64,000 nucleotides of DNA from assembly GCA_001829785.1 (NCBI GenBank), contig MICF01000004.1, positions 248,001 to 312,000 of the forward strand. Direction: 5' to 3'. This document shows positions 18,972 to 28,246 of the stretch, piece after piece. A program made the translations under genes and the position numbers. The stretch comes from Sulfurimonas sp. RIFOXYD12_FULL_33_39. Lineage in GTDB: Bacteria > Campylobacterota > Campylobacteria > Campylobacterales > Sulfurimonadaceae. The notes below the pieces were generated by a model. That model made no database searches, was not told where the DNA came from, and saw nothing but the letters and a program-made list of their open reading frames with translations. Position 1 is the stretch's first letter, and each line of letters begins with the position of its first letter.

Positions 18972-20285
18972 GTGAATTGGCTCAATTTTTTTGATACGAA
19001 AACAGAATTAAAACACTCATTTGGAAGAGGGATAAATGCAAATCTTTCAAAAGATGAAGAGAATTTATTTAACAAATCCTATGAAGCATTTGAGGCAAAA
19101 GATATATTAAATGCTTATGAGTATTTTTTCAAATCTCTTGAAAATTTTTCAAACAGCACCTCAAATAAAAATATTATACTTTCAAGAGAAATCGATAAAC
19201 TAAATTTTGAGATATTTCAAGGAAGTGCCAGAATTACAGGAGTGATTACAAAAGAGAACCTTCAAGCAGAAGCTATAATCACAAAAAAATCATCTGCAAA
19301 CGTGGCACTCAAGAGACTGCTTTTGGAGAGAAACTATCAACTGACATACTCCTACTATTTTAGTGATGATGAGCATATAAAATTAAAACTCTTTCACGAC
19401 AATATTACTATGAATACGCAAAAAGTTTTTTTCCCCATAAGAGAAATCGTTTTAAATGCCGACTTTGACAAAGAGTATATAAAAAGCGAGTTTTTAGAGA
19501 TACCGATTGAAGACATTGAGCATTTAAAACCTATAAATGATGATGAAATACGTATAAAATATGATTTTTTACATAGCTGGATTGATGAGATAAGAGCTAA
19601 AATAGCATCTCTGCCATCAAATGACAATGCGGGAATGCAGTCATTTATACTTCTATATTTAATCTTCAAGATGGATTATCTAATTGCGCCTAAGTACAAA
19701 ATATTTCAACAATCCAGTAAAAAAGTTCAAGAGTATTTTAGCGACGAAAACCTTAGCGTAGAGTCAAAGAATGAGGAGTTAAGCAACTATATAGATGAAC
19801 TAGGCAAAATTGATTTTGAAGAGTTTAAAACAAACTTTTATGATGCGAAATATACATTTAACCCCACGGAAAAAGCTTCACATGAAGAGATAGAGATTTT
19901 TATCACGGAGTCGCTTTCAAAAACAAGATGGTATAAAAACAACAGATACAATCAGATAATTCCTACAATGTATAAATATATAGCGCTCTATCTTCTTTAT
20001 AACTACGGTCTGCATCCCGTTACAAAAAGATTATTGCATACATTAATCGAGATTCAAAATCCTGATTTTTTTAAAACTCTAGGTTACGATACACTCTATA
20101 CCAAAGAGAGTTCTACATTTTCAAAAAGAGCGATTGTATCAAAAATAGAAGAAATTATAGCTCCGTATCAGAACCGTTATAAGCTTTTAAAACCTTTTGG
20201 CGATAAACTTAATTTCACTTCGCTAAATGAGTTTAGCAATAGCTTTTATCTGCAACTAAAAAATCTTAATTTTGAAGAGATATAG
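18972..20285 (+). CDS. Uncharacterised 437-residue protein next to a Deg-like protease
   Basis: Starts at GTG 18972. The protein is acidic, soluble and has no signal peptide or membrane span. I do not recognise a family. Residues 1-60 (LSKDEENLFNKSYEAFEAKDILNAYEYFFKSLENF) resemble a TPR-like helical pair, and the C-terminal half is helical. A leader of about 200 bp separates it from the divergent GGDEF gene. It ends 2 nt before the protease gene, so the pair is probably one operon and may act together. Confidence 0.75.
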   Translation: MNWLNFFDTKTELKHSFGRGINANLSKDEENLFNKSYEAFEAKDILNAYEYFFKSLENFSNSTSNKNIILSREIDKLNFEIFQGSARITGVITKENLQAEAIITKKSSANVALKRLLLERNYQLTYSYYFSDDEHIKLKLFHDNITMNTQKVFFPIREIVLNADFDKEYIKSEFLEIPIEDIEHLKPINDDEIRIKYDFLHSWIDEIRAKIASLPSNDNAGMQSFILLYLIFKMDYLIAPKYKIFQQSSKKVQEYFSDENLSVESKNEELSNYIDELGKIDFEEFKTNFYDAKYTFNPTEKASHEEIEIFITESLSKTRWYKNNRYNQIIPTMYKYIALYLLYNYGLHPVTKRLLHTLIEIQNPDFFKTLGYDTLYTKESSTFSKRAIVSKIEEIIAPYQNRYKLLKPFGDKLNFTSLNEFSNSFYLQLKNLNFEEI

Positions 20286-20287
20286 CC

Positions 20288-21376
20288 GTGAATACGCAAT
20301 TAATACTTGAAACTTATATAGAAAATATCATACAGATTATGACGCCTTACGGTAGCGGTACAGGATTTATAATCGATGATTTAATTATTACAAACTCACA
20401 TGTAGTTGCAGGACTAAAAGAGGTGGTAATTAGTGCAAAAAAAATTAAAAGAAGCATTGCAGAGGTTGTGTATGATGATGCCTATTTTGATTTGGCATTT
20501 ATAAGCTTTGATTTTGAAAAACCAAAAAATCCTCTTGTTTTATCTAGCAGTATTATTGAAGACGGAGACACTACGATAGCGATAGGTCATCCTTACGGAC
20601 TAAACTACAGTGCAACGGAAGGAATTGTTTCAAAAGCTTCAAGACTTTATGCAGAACTAGAGTACATACAAATAGATGCTGCCATAAATCCCGGAAACAG
20701 CGGCGGTCCTCTTTTAAACACAAGCGGCGAAGTCATAGGCGTAAATACTTTTATCATACAAAACTCAAATAATCTGGGGTTTGCCCTTCCCTACTTTTAT
20801 GTGGACGAAGCTATAAAAGCGTACAAGAGTCTTAACTTGAAAAATATAATCAAATGTCAATCATGTAAAAATCTAATTGACGAAAAAGATATAAAAAACG
20901 ACTATTGTCCCCAGTGTGGCATTAAACTTGAAATTGCCAAGTTAAGAACAAAAGGTTATAACCCGACAGGCAGTACAAAACTTCTTGAAGAGATATTAAG
21001 CTCTTTGGATGTAAATGTGACACTGGCCAGAAGGTCTCAAGCATCATGGAGAATCGACTACGGAACTGCCCGCATAGATATAAACTACTATGAAAACGGG
21101 ATAATTATAGGAGACTCTAAACTGTGTGTAATTCCTCAAGAAAACATATCGGAAATTTATGACTATCTGCTTGATGAAAACAATAAATTCTCATATTTAC
21201 ACTTCTCTATAAATGAGAACTTTATATATTTGTCTCATCTAATAGTTGACTCTTCGCTAACCTTTAAAGAGGGAAGAGTTGCATTTGAGAGGCTTTTAAA
21301 AGGTGCGGATGAGTATGATGATATTTTGATTAACAAATTTAATGCTATAAAGCAAAGACGCGACGAAGAAGATTAA
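20288..21376 (+). CDS. Cytoplasmic trypsin-like (Deg-family) protease with zinc ribbon and YbjN-like domain
   Basis: Starts at GTG 20288. Residues about 1-180 form an S1C trypsin-like domain with the complete triad: His in ITNSHVV, Asp in DAYFDLAF and Ser in NPGNSGGPLL. No signal peptide precedes it, so unlike DegP it should act in the cytoplasm. A short treble-Cys ribbon follows near 195-220 (CQSC ... CPQCG), then a C-terminal alpha/beta domain (about 235-350) resembling YbjN or type III chaperone folds. No PDZ domain is present. The preceding uncharacterised gene, 2 nt upstream, is a candidate partner or substrate adaptor. The triad assignment is firm; the YbjN resemblance is tentative. Confidence 0.82.
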   Translation: MNTQLILETYIENIIQIMTPYGSGTGFIIDDLIITNSHVVAGLKEVVISAKKIKRSIAEVVYDDAYFDLAFISFDFEKPKNPLVLSSSIIEDGDTTIAIGHPYGLNYSATEGIVSKASRLYAELEYIQIDAAINPGNSGGPLLNTSGEVIGVNTFIIQNSNNLGFALPYFYVDEAIKAYKSLNLKNIIKCQSCKNLIDEKDIKNDYCPQCGIKLEIAKLRTKGYNPTGSTKLLEEILSSLDVNVTLARRSQASWRIDYGTARIDINYYENGIIIGDSKLCVIPQENISEIYDYLLDENNKFSYLHFSINENFIYLSHLIVDSSLTFKEGRVAFERLLKGADEYDDILINKFNAIKQRRDEED

Positions 21377-21393
21377 AAAAGGAATTTATATAC

Positions 21394-23343
21394 ATGTCAA
21401 AATTTTTAAAGTTTAGAGTAGATTTAGATGGTTTTATAGAAGAGTTAAAGAGTAAGATAGAGCAAAACAACGCAAAAGTTGATACTCTTTTAGAGATAGA
21501 GAATAAAACATTTGCAAATTTTGTAAAACAGCTAGAGATGATGGATGAGCATTTAAACCAGTTTTTTACTCCGCTCTCACACCTAAACTCGGTAAACAAC
21601 AGTGATAAAACGCAAGAAATTTATGCCGAATCTTTGCCTATCATAACAGAATACTCTACAAAATTATCGCAAAACATAGAGATATATAAAGCGTATAAAG
21701 AGATACAAAAAAGTGAAGAAAAAAATTTAAATCAAGAGCAAAAAAGAGTTTTAGAACTAAACATCCTTCATTTTGAACTAAGCGGCGCTCATCTTGATGA
21801 AAAAACCAAAGCAAGGCTTCAAGAGATAAATATTAAAAAAAGTGAACTCTCAAACAATTTCTCTCAAAATGTCTTAAACGCTACAAACGAATATGAATAT
21901 ATTATTACCGATGAAAAGGACATAGAGGGTATTCCCCAAAGCGATATTTTAAACGCAAAATTTGAAGAAAACGGCACTACAAAATATAGATTTACACTTC
22001 AAATGCCTTCATATATAGCCTATATGACTTACGGTAAAAATGAAAAAATCAGAGAAGAGCTTTATCGTGCCTACGTTACAAGAGCACCGCAAAATGCACA
22101 AATCATTGATGAGCTTTTACTACTTAAAAATGAGATGAGCAATCTTTTAGGCTTTGACAATTACGCTTCATATTCACTTGCAAGCAAAATGGCAAAAGAT
22201 GAAAAAAGCGTTCTTGATTTTTTAGAAAAACTGCTGATTAATTCTAAAGAACAAGCTAAAGAGGAGCTTCAAGAAGTACAAAAACTATCTTCAAAATCCC
22301 TGCAAAGTTTTGACAGTGCCTACTACGGCGAACTTCTCAAAAAAGAGAAATATGAGATTGATGAAGAGATTTACCGTCCATACTTTGAACAAAAAAAAGT
22401 AGTAGAGGGTATGTTTGAATTTTTAAACAAACTATTTGGGGTAAAGTTTAAAAGAACAGATGAAAAACTTTGGCATGAAAAAGCTTATTCTTGTGATTTG
22501 TATATTGACGACATGTTAAAGTCTAGGCTATATTTGGATTTGGAGACAAGAAAAGGCAAGCAAGGCGGAGCGTGGATGAACAACTTTCAGACTCACTGCA
22601 AAGATGAAAAAGCAGATGAGCAGCTTTCCTCTGCCGTAATAGTATGCAATTTTCCGCCATCAACCGATAAAAACCCGTCACTTTTAAGACATGACGACGT
22701 TGTAACTCTTTTTCATGAAATGGGACATGCAATCCATCACATGTTAAGCAATGTAAATGAAAATGAAGTAAGCGGCGTAAACGGAGTTGAGTGGGATGCA
22801 GTTGAGTTTCCGTCACAATTTTTAGAAAATTTTGCTTATGAACCTCATGTTCTAAAACTTTTTGCATCACACTATGAAACGGCTGAGATAATACCAGATG
22901 AGATGATAGAAAAACTTGTTAGAAGTAAAAACTTTTTATCTGCTTCGGGTATGTTAAGACAGCTTGAATTTTCTATTTTTGATTTTAAACTCCATACAAA
23001 AGTTTATCAAAAAGATGAAGTTCAAAGTCTGCTTGATTCTATAAGAGAAGAGACCGCACTAATAAAACCGCCATCTTACAATAAGTTTCAAAACGGTTTC
23101 TCCCATATATTTTCAGGCGGATATGCGGCAGGTTATTACAGCTATAAATGGGCAGAAGTACTAAGTGCCGATGCTTTTTTCAGTGTTGTTGACGAGGGAA
23201 TATTTGGCTCAGAAACGGCAAAAAGATATCTACATGTAGTACTTCAAGGCGGCGGGTCGCAAAGTATGGGAGTTTTGTTTAAAGAACTAATGGGCAGAGA
23301 AGCAAATCCTGAGTACTTGCTAAGACTAAATGGAATTAAATAG
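21394..23343 (+). CDS. M3-family oligopeptidase (oligopeptidase A-like)
   Basis: A 649-residue zinc metallopeptidase with the M3 signature HEMGH at residues 441-445 and the distal Glu ligand in ENFAYEP about 30 residues later. The cytoplasmic family (PrlC/OpdA, thimet oligopeptidase) trims peptides of roughly 5 to 20 residues, including cleaved signal peptides. It has an AAAGGAA ribosome site. It shares a stop/start overlap (TAGTG) with the following secreted protein, so the two are coupled. Confidence 0.9.
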   Translation: MSKFLKFRVDLDGFIEELKSKIEQNNAKVDTLLEIENKTFANFVKQLEMMDEHLNQFFTPLSHLNSVNNSDKTQEIYAESLPIITEYSTKLSQNIEIYKAYKEIQKSEEKNLNQEQKRVLELNILHFELSGAHLDEKTKARLQEINIKKSELSNNFSQNVLNATNEYEYIITDEKDIEGIPQSDILNAKFEENGTTKYRFTLQMPSYIAYMTYGKNEKIREELYRAYVTRAPQNAQIIDELLLLKNEMSNLLGFDNYASYSLASKMAKDEKSVLDFLEKLLINSKEQAKEELQEVQKLSSKSLQSFDSAYYGELLKKEKYEIDEEIYRPYFEQKKVVEGMFEFLNKLFGVKFKRTDEKLWHEKAYSCDLYIDDMLKSRLYLDLETRKGKQGGAWMNNFQTHCKDEKADEQLSSAVIVCNFPPSTDKNPSLLRHDDVVTLFHEMGHAIHHMLSNVNENEVSGVNGVEWDAVEFPSQFLENFAYEPHVLKLFASHYETAEIIPDEMIEKLVRSKNFLSASGMLRQLEFSIFDFKLHTKVYQKDEVQSLLDSIREETALIKPPSYNKFQNGFSHIFSGGYAAGYYSYKWAEVLSADAFFSVVDEGIFGSETAKRYLHVVLQGGGSQSMGVLFKELMGREANPEYLLRLNGIK

Positions 23344-24347
23344 TGAAATACCTCTTTTTAATTGTAGTACTATTTACGACACTTTTTGGAGATACGGTTT
23401 TGAAAATTGCAACCTATAATGTAGAAAACCTTTTTGACTTAGATAAAAGCGGATATGAGTACGAAGAGTATATTCCAAACAGTTCTTCAAACTGGAATCA
23501 AAGAACCTATAAAATAAAACTAAAAAACATTGCACAGGTAATAAAAGATATCGACGCTGATATTATCGCTTTGCAAGAGATAGAATCGCTTCAAGCACTT
23601 ATAGATTTAAGATTTGCGCTAAAACAAAACGGGCTATATTATCAATATTACTCCATTGCAGATAAAAAAAACACAACCGTAAAAGTCGCTCTCCTTAGCA
23701 AAATACCCTTTGTCTATTCAAAAGAGATTAGCGTAACATCAACGTATCAGTATAGAAATATCCTAGAGACAAAATTTAAAATTAACGATAAAGAGCTATA
23801 TGTTTTTGTCAACCACTGGAAATCAAAAGGCGGAGCCGAGAGCATGAGGATAATCTCTGCAAAAGCTTTAAAAAGTAGAATATCGGAAATCGGGTTTGAT
23901 AAAAATGTAATACTGCTTGGAGATTTCAACTCCGATTATGAAGAGTTTTTAAAGTTTAAAAGAAAAAGAGAGCATAACGACACCGATGGGATAACGGGAA
24001 TCAATCATGTTCTTGGGAGCATAAATCAAAGAGAGAGTGCTATACATGTAAAATATGCTAAAGATAGCTTTTATAACCTTTGGTACGACACTAATGAAGA
24101 AAATAGATACACGTATATATTCAAAAATAAAAAAGAGGCTCTTGATAATATTTTAATATCTCAATCACTTTTAAATAACAAAGAGATTTATTATTTAAAC
24201 GGCAGTGTTACAAATTTTGACAAAAAGTACCTATTTAAAAAGAGAAAAATTTTTAGATGGGAGATGTCGCATACAAGGGTTAAAACGCACAAGGGAAGCG
24301 GTTATTCCGACCACTTGCCTATTGTGGCAAAGTTTGGAATTAAATAA
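23343..24347 (+). CDS. Secreted endonuclease/exonuclease/phosphatase-family protein
   Basis: Starts at GTG 23343. A signal peptide (about 1-17, ending LFGD) is followed by an EEP fold of the DNase I and exonuclease III superfamily. Metal and catalytic motifs are complete: YNVENLFD, ALQEIE, NHWKSKGG, LLGDFNSD and a final SDHLPIV. A periplasmic or secreted nuclease or phosphodiesterase is likely; the substrate cannot be told. A hydrophobic terminator is not apparent before the next gene. Confidence 0.85.
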   Translation: MKYLFLIVVLFTTLFGDTVLKIATYNVENLFDLDKSGYEYEEYIPNSSSNWNQRTYKIKLKNIAQVIKDIDADIIALQEIESLQALIDLRFALKQNGLYYQYYSIADKKNTTVKVALLSKIPFVYSKEISVTSTYQYRNILETKFKINDKELYVFVNHWKSKGGAESMRIISAKALKSRISEIGFDKNVILLGDFNSDYEEFLKFKRKREHNDTDGITGINHVLGSINQRESAIHVKYAKDSFYNLWYDTNEENRYTYIFKNKKEALDNILISQSLLNNKEIYYLNGSVTNFDKKYLFKKRKIFRWEMSHTRVKTHKGSGYSDHLPIVAKFGIK

Positions 24348-24364
24348 TTTCATAAGGAACTGTT

Positions 24365-25072
24365 ATTAGCGGATTATCAAAAACATACTACATAACATCT
24401 GCAAATTTAAAAGATACTAGTTATTTTCAAGAGCATATACGCTTAAATATGAAAAACAATTATTACTGGAGTGATGATTGGAGCAAAGAGTTTTATATAG
24501 ATTTAGCAAAAGCCGGATTTATCAGCACGACATATGACACAAAAGAGGGTTTGGTTTTACTTCCTGAACTTCAATACAATTATGCGGTATTGGATTTTCA
24601 AAATCTTCATATCTCGAGTAAAGTCAAAAAACTTATGTGTAAAAATAGTTACGAGTTTTTAATTAATAGCAGATTCAATGAGGTACTTCAAGAAATTTCT
24701 CTTCAACATAAATATAATTGGTTAAAAGATGAGTATGCCCAACTCTTAAAAAACTTACATAATGATAAGAACAATAATTTTAAAATTATCTCGGTTGAAC
24801 TGGTTTGTAAAAACTCAGGCGAGTTGATTGCAGGTGAAGTCGGGTACATTATAGGAAAAACATATACCAGCCTAAGCGGTTTTAGCTCCAAAGAGAAAAA
24901 ATATACAAACTACGGAACTCTACAACTTGTGTTACTCTCAAAATATCTGCAAAACAATAATTTTGAATTTTGGAATTTGGGACACCCACACATGCAGTAC
25001 AAACAAAAACTCGGATGCGAGATATATAACAGAAGCGAGTTTTTACAGAGATGGTATAAAGCTACAAAGTAG
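24365..25072 (+). CDS. Leucyl/phenylalanyl-tRNA-protein transferase-like protein, possibly with an AUU start
   Basis: The C-terminal part (about 120-235) matches the L/F-transferase GNAT-like fold: GELIAGEVGYIIGKTYTSLSGF, then GTLQLVLLSKYLQNNNFEFWNLGHPHMQYKQKLGC and RSEFLQRW. The first AUG is at 24449, giving 207 residues and no ribosome site. The frame is open 96 nt further upstream, and AAGGA at 24354-24358 stands 6 nt before an AUU at 24365, giving about 235 residues, the usual length. AUU starts are rare but known (infC, pcnB). Function as an N-end-rule enzyme that adds Leu or Phe to proteins is inferred; this is a divergent family member. If only AUG is accepted, the gene is 24449-25072. 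Confidence 0.65.
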   Translation: MSGLSKTYYITSANLKDTSYFQEHIRLNMKNNYYWSDDWSKEFYIDLAKAGFISTTYDTKEGLVLLPELQYNYAVLDFQNLHISSKVKKLMCKNSYEFLINSRFNEVLQEISLQHKYNWLKDEYAQLLKNLHNDKNNNFKIISVELVCKNSGELIAGEVGYIIGKTYTSLSGFSSKEKKYTNYGTLQLVLLSKYLQNNNFEFWNLGHPHMQYKQKLGCEIYNRSEFLQRWYKATK

Positions 25073-25101
25073 CCAAACACATCTCTTCAATGAAAAAGAT
25101 A

Positions 25102-25644
25102 TTAAGCCTCTTTATCTAATATAGAAAATCCCAAATCATACATAGCTTTATCAACCATCTCTATAGCTTTTTGCATGGTTTTTTGAGAGATTTCAGGAAG
25201 CTCTCCTCCCCACATAGCCTCAGCCTCTTTAAATCCTTGAATCATCCCCTCTCTTCCCGCACGAAGTCTGCTCTCATCATTGCCGCCGCCGTTGATAACA
25301 AATTCAGCTATTCTGGTAGAAGTTTGCTCTATCCCGAAAAAACCGTCTTCACTAACAAGTTCTGCAGCTTCCTCTTTTGATAGTTCAGCTATAGGTTTGC
25401 CTTCATACCCTATATTTTTTAGAAAACTTTGAAAATCATCATACTGCTTTGCAAAAATATCATCTGCACTTTTTATGCCGCCTTGAATCGAAGTAGAATT
25501 AAAAGCCATTGCATTAGAATTTTGCTTAATCTGTTCTCTTATCTCCATAGCCTCATCTTTTGAAATCTTCTCGGTAAAAAGAGTTTTAATAGGCTGTATA
25601 TTTTTTGCCGGATTCAAAGTTCCTGTACTTGACGTTACTTGCAT
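25102..25644 (-). CDS. Uncharacterised campylobacterial protein, helical
   Basis: A soluble 180-residue protein with no signal peptide. The N-terminus MQVTSSTGTLNPAKNIQPIK is flexible and the rest is charged and helical, with a conserved-looking FVINGGGNDESRLRAGREGMIQGFKEAE segment near 112-140. Proteins of this kind occur in Campylobacterota and have sometimes been labelled hydrogenase-4 component G, a name the sequence does not support. It is transcribed alone, divergent from cspA across a 223-bp gap. Confidence 0.7.
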   Translation of the reverse strand: MQVTSSTGTLNPAKNIQPIKTLFTEKISKDEAMEIREQIKQNSNAMAFNSTSIQGGIKSADDIFAKQYDDFQSFLKNIGYEGKPIAELSKEEAAELVSEDGFFGIEQTSTRIAEFVINGGGNDESRLRAGREGMIQGFKEAEAMWGGELPEISQKTMQKAIEMVDKAMYDLGFSILDKEA

Positions 25645-25738
25645 GATAAATCCTTTTAGATTAGTATTACATACATATCGACCTAAAATGAGTTATTTAA
25701 AGTTTTTATTTTTATATACAAAAATTTAAAACTTAGGT

Positions 25739-25744
25739 TATAAT
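25739..25744 (+). promoter_or_regulatory. Candidate -10 element of cspA
   Basis: A perfect TATAAT at 25739-25744 precedes cspA and would place the start of transcription near 25751. That leaves a leader of about 115 nt, in keeping with the long leaders of cold-shock mRNAs. No clear -35 is visible, which is usual in Campylobacterota. Confidence 0.5.
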
Positions 25745-25825
25745 TCTTTTCGATGAAAGATTTTGCGTGCGAGTTCATCTATAGTATATTCTGCTAGACA
25801 AACGACTCTCCCTATATTTTGACTC

Positions 25826-25849
25826 CACTTCCAAAAGAAGTGAATTTTT
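25826..25849 (+). promoter_or_regulatory. Hairpin in the cspA leader
   Basis: CACTTC (25826-25831) and GAAGTG (25837-25842) pair around a 5-nt loop, followed by AATTTTT, ending about 20 nt before the start codon. It could be a weak attenuator or a temperature-sensitive leader structure. The stem is short, so this is tentative. Confidence 0.4.
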
Positions 25850-25867
25850 ACAACAGAGGTACTACTC

Positions 25868-26086
25868 ATGGCAGAATTGCTAGACGGATCAGTTAAATGG
25901 TTCAATGAAGAAAAAGGTTATGGTTTCATTCAACAAGAAAACGGCGGTAAAGATGTATTCGTACACTTTCGCCAAGTAAACAGAACGGGACCAGGTCGTG
26001 TTTCTTTAGCTGAAGGTCAAAAAGTAACTTTTGAACTAGGCGAAGGTCAAAAAGGTCCTCAAGCTGAGAACGTAACTCCTTTATAA
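25868..26086 (+). CDS. cspA: Cold-shock domain protein (CspA family)
   Basis: A 72-residue single cold-shock domain. The RNA-binding motifs RNP1 (KGYGFIQ) and RNP2 (VFVHF) are both present, preceded by [11 protein letters not shown]. It binds single-stranded RNA or DNA and melts mRNA structure. It is monocistronic, with a leader of about 115 nt and a strong terminator directly downstream. Codons are well adapted compared with neighbours, consistent with high expression. Confidence 0.95.
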   Translation: MAELLDGSVKWFNEEKGYGFIQQENGGKDVFVHFRQVNRTGPGRVSLAEGQKVTFELGEGQKGPQAENVTPL

Positions 26087-26094
26087 GGTTTTAC

Positions 26095-26123
26095 TCTGCA
26101 GACTCTTTGTCTGCAGACTTTTA
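26095..26123 (+). terminator. Intrinsic terminator after cspA
   Basis: A perfect 9-bp stem, TCTGCAGAC (26095-26103) with GTCTGCAGA (26109-26117), closes a 5-nt loop TCTTT and is followed by CTTTT. It lies 9 nt past the cspA stop and also faces the convergent acetyltransferase gene. Confidence 0.85.
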
Positions 26124-26135
26124 CACTCTTTTCAA

Positions 26136-26552
26136 TCAAATACTCTTTAAAAATACAAAACTCTTTTTTACAAAACCGTTTTTTTCATAGAATCTGTGTG
26201 CATCTTCTCTTTGTAATCCAGAAGATAGAACTATATTTTCACACATCGCCATTTTTGCATAATCATTCAAATACTCAAGCATCATCTTGCCGTAGTCTTT
26301 GCTTCTGTATTTTTCATCCGTAACCAAATCAAAAACGAATAAATGTCTCTTGTGATAAAGATTTGTTTGGACTGCAACACCGGCATAAGTTACAAGCTTC
26401 TCACGCTCCATAATGCCGAGCATCTTATACTCCATACTTCTCATCTCATATATTAAATCTTCAAACTCTTTATAGCTAAGCGAAGTACGCAGCTGAGACA
26501 CTATTTCATAAGCCATTACAAGCTCTCTTAAACTTAACTCTCTAATTTGCAT
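26136..26552 (-). CDS. GNAT-family N-acetyltransferase
   Basis: A 138-residue single GNAT domain. A beta-strand FVFDLVTDEKYRSKDYGKMMLEYL carries the acetyl-CoA pyrophosphate loop (here RSKDYGKMM in place of the usual Q/RxxGxG/A) and the C-terminal HRFYEKNGFVKKSFVF is the conserved acetyl-CoA contact. The acceptor is unknown. It sits alone, divergent from mqo, with about 85 bp between their starts. Confidence 0.82.
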   Translation of the reverse strand: MQIRELSLRELVMAYEIVSQLRTSLSYKEFEDLIYEMRSMEYKMLGIMEREKLVTYAGVAVQTNLYHKRHLFVFDLVTDEKYRSKDYGKMMLEYLNDYAKMAMCENIVLSSGLQREDAHRFYEKNGFVKKSFVFLKSI

Positions 26553-26637
26553 ATAAACACCGTTTTAAAAAATTGTAAGATAGTATAATAAATTAGCTAC
26601 AATATAACTAAAAGAGACTCTATCAAGGAAATTTAAA

Positions 26638-28134
26638 ATGGCTAATAAAAATTTTGAAGTAATCATAGTCGGAGCCGGTATTTCAGGTACTGCGTTAGCA
26701 TATGAACTTGCAAGATATACCGATATCAAATCAATCGGCATTATCGAGAAATACGAAGATATTGCCACTTTAAATTCATGTGCCACAAGCAATTCTCAAA
26801 CAATACATGTAGGAGATATTGAGACCAACTATACACTTCAAAAAGCTGCAATTACAAAACGTACCGCAAAAATGGTTGAGAAATATTGTCTGCAACACCA
26901 TTATCAAAATGAGATACTTTTTTCACATCAAAAGATGGCTTTGGGTGTGGGCAAAAAAGAGGTTGAGTTTCTGCTGCATCGTTACGAAGAGTTTTTTGAA
27001 CTTTTTCCATACTTGGAAGTCTGGAATAAAGAGAGACTAAAAGAGTTGGAACCACGCGTCGTTTTTGATGAAGACGGCAATGAGAGAAAAGATGATATAG
27101 TAGGAATAGGAACAAAAGATCAATGGACTACCGTTGATTTTGGAAAATTATCAAAATCATTTTTAGAAAATGCTAAAAAAGAGAGCAATACTGACGTAGA
27201 ACTTTTTTTAAACACTCAAGTTTTAAATATTAAAAAAAGTAAAAAACGCGGATATATAGTTGAGACTAAAAAAGATAAATTTTATGCGGATTTTGTAGTG
27301 GTTGATGCAGGAGCACACTCTTTGTTTTTAGCACATCAGATGGGATTTGGTCTAAATCTAGGATGTCTTCCTGTTGCAGGAAGTTTTTACATGACAAATG
27401 AAAAAATGCTTAAAGGCAAAGTTTATATGATTCAAAATCCAAAGCTCCCCTTTGCCGCTCTTCACGGCGACCCTGACGTTTTGGCAAACGGAAACACTCG
27501 CTTTGGCCCGACTGCATTGATGTTGCCAAAACTTGAGCGCTATAAAAAAGGCACTTACATGGACTTTTGGAAAACTCTTAGATTTGATAAAAACATAGCT
27601 ATTGCTCTTTGGAAACTTCTAAAAGAGAGTGATATTAGAAACTATATATTTAGAAACTTTCTATTTGAAATCCCTTTTATAAATAAGTATCTGTTTTTAA
27701 AAGATGCTAGAAAAATTGTTCCCTCTCTTAAACTTAGCGAATTTAGATATGCCAAAGGTTTTGGCGGCGTTCGTCCTCAAGTACTAAACAAAGATGAACA
27801 AAAACTTCTGCTTGGCGAAGCTTCCATCTATACGGGAGAGGGTCTTATTTTTAACATGACGCCATCTCCGGGGGCAACTTCTTGTCTTGGCAATGCAGAA
27901 CGGGATATGAAGTATATTGCCAAATATTTAGGAAAAAACTTCAATGAAAAAAAATTCAACGATGAACTTACTGACGGCGATTACTGCGTACTTCCGGAGC
28001 CTGTTATATCACAAAAAGCGATTCTAAATCTAATCAGGGCAGAGATACAAAGAACAGAGGAAAAATATCATCAAGATTTACATGTAAACAAACCAACTGA
28101 TGATTTTTGGGATAAACCGCATAGCAAAATCTAA
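26638..28134 (+). CDS. mqo: Malate:quinone oxidoreductase
   Basis: A 498-residue FAD enzyme that oxidises malate to oxaloacetate at the inner face of the membrane and passes electrons to menaquinone. The N-terminal dinucleotide fold VIIVGAGISGTALAYEL is followed by NSCATSNSQTIHVGDIETNY, a segment typical of Mqo, and the C-terminus carries FNMTPSPGATSCLGNAERD. Length and motifs fit Mqo better than L-2-hydroxyglutarate oxidase. A clean ribosome site (AAGGAA) precedes the ATG. Confidence 0.9.
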   Translation: MANKNFEVIIVGAGISGTALAYELARYTDIKSIGIIEKYEDIATLNSCATSNSQTIHVGDIETNYTLQKAAITKRTAKMVEKYCLQHHYQNEILFSHQKMALGVGKKEVEFLLHRYEEFFELFPYLEVWNKERLKELEPRVVFDEDGNERKDDIVGIGTKDQWTTVDFGKLSKSFLENAKKESNTDVELFLNTQVLNIKKSKKRGYIVETKKDKFYADFVVVDAGAHSLFLAHQMGFGLNLGCLPVAGSFYMTNEKMLKGKVYMIQNPKLPFAALHGDPDVLANGNTRFGPTALMLPKLERYKKGTYMDFWKTLRFDKNIAIALWKLLKESDIRNYIFRNFLFEIPFINKYLFLKDARKIVPSLKLSEFRYAKGFGGVRPQVLNKDEQKLLLGEASIYTGEGLIFNMTPSPGATSCLGNAERDMKYIAKYLGKNFNEKKFNDELTDGDYCVLPEPVISQKAILNLIRAEIQRTEEKYHQDLHVNKPTDDFWDKPHSKI

Positions 28135-28246
28135 GTTATAATATTCACAGAACTCAATTATTAAATAGGCTTTAAACAACTCTTAGATATAATCGCGAAA
28201 AATAATTGGCACACTACTATGATGTGCCAAAATGAGAGAAATCACA

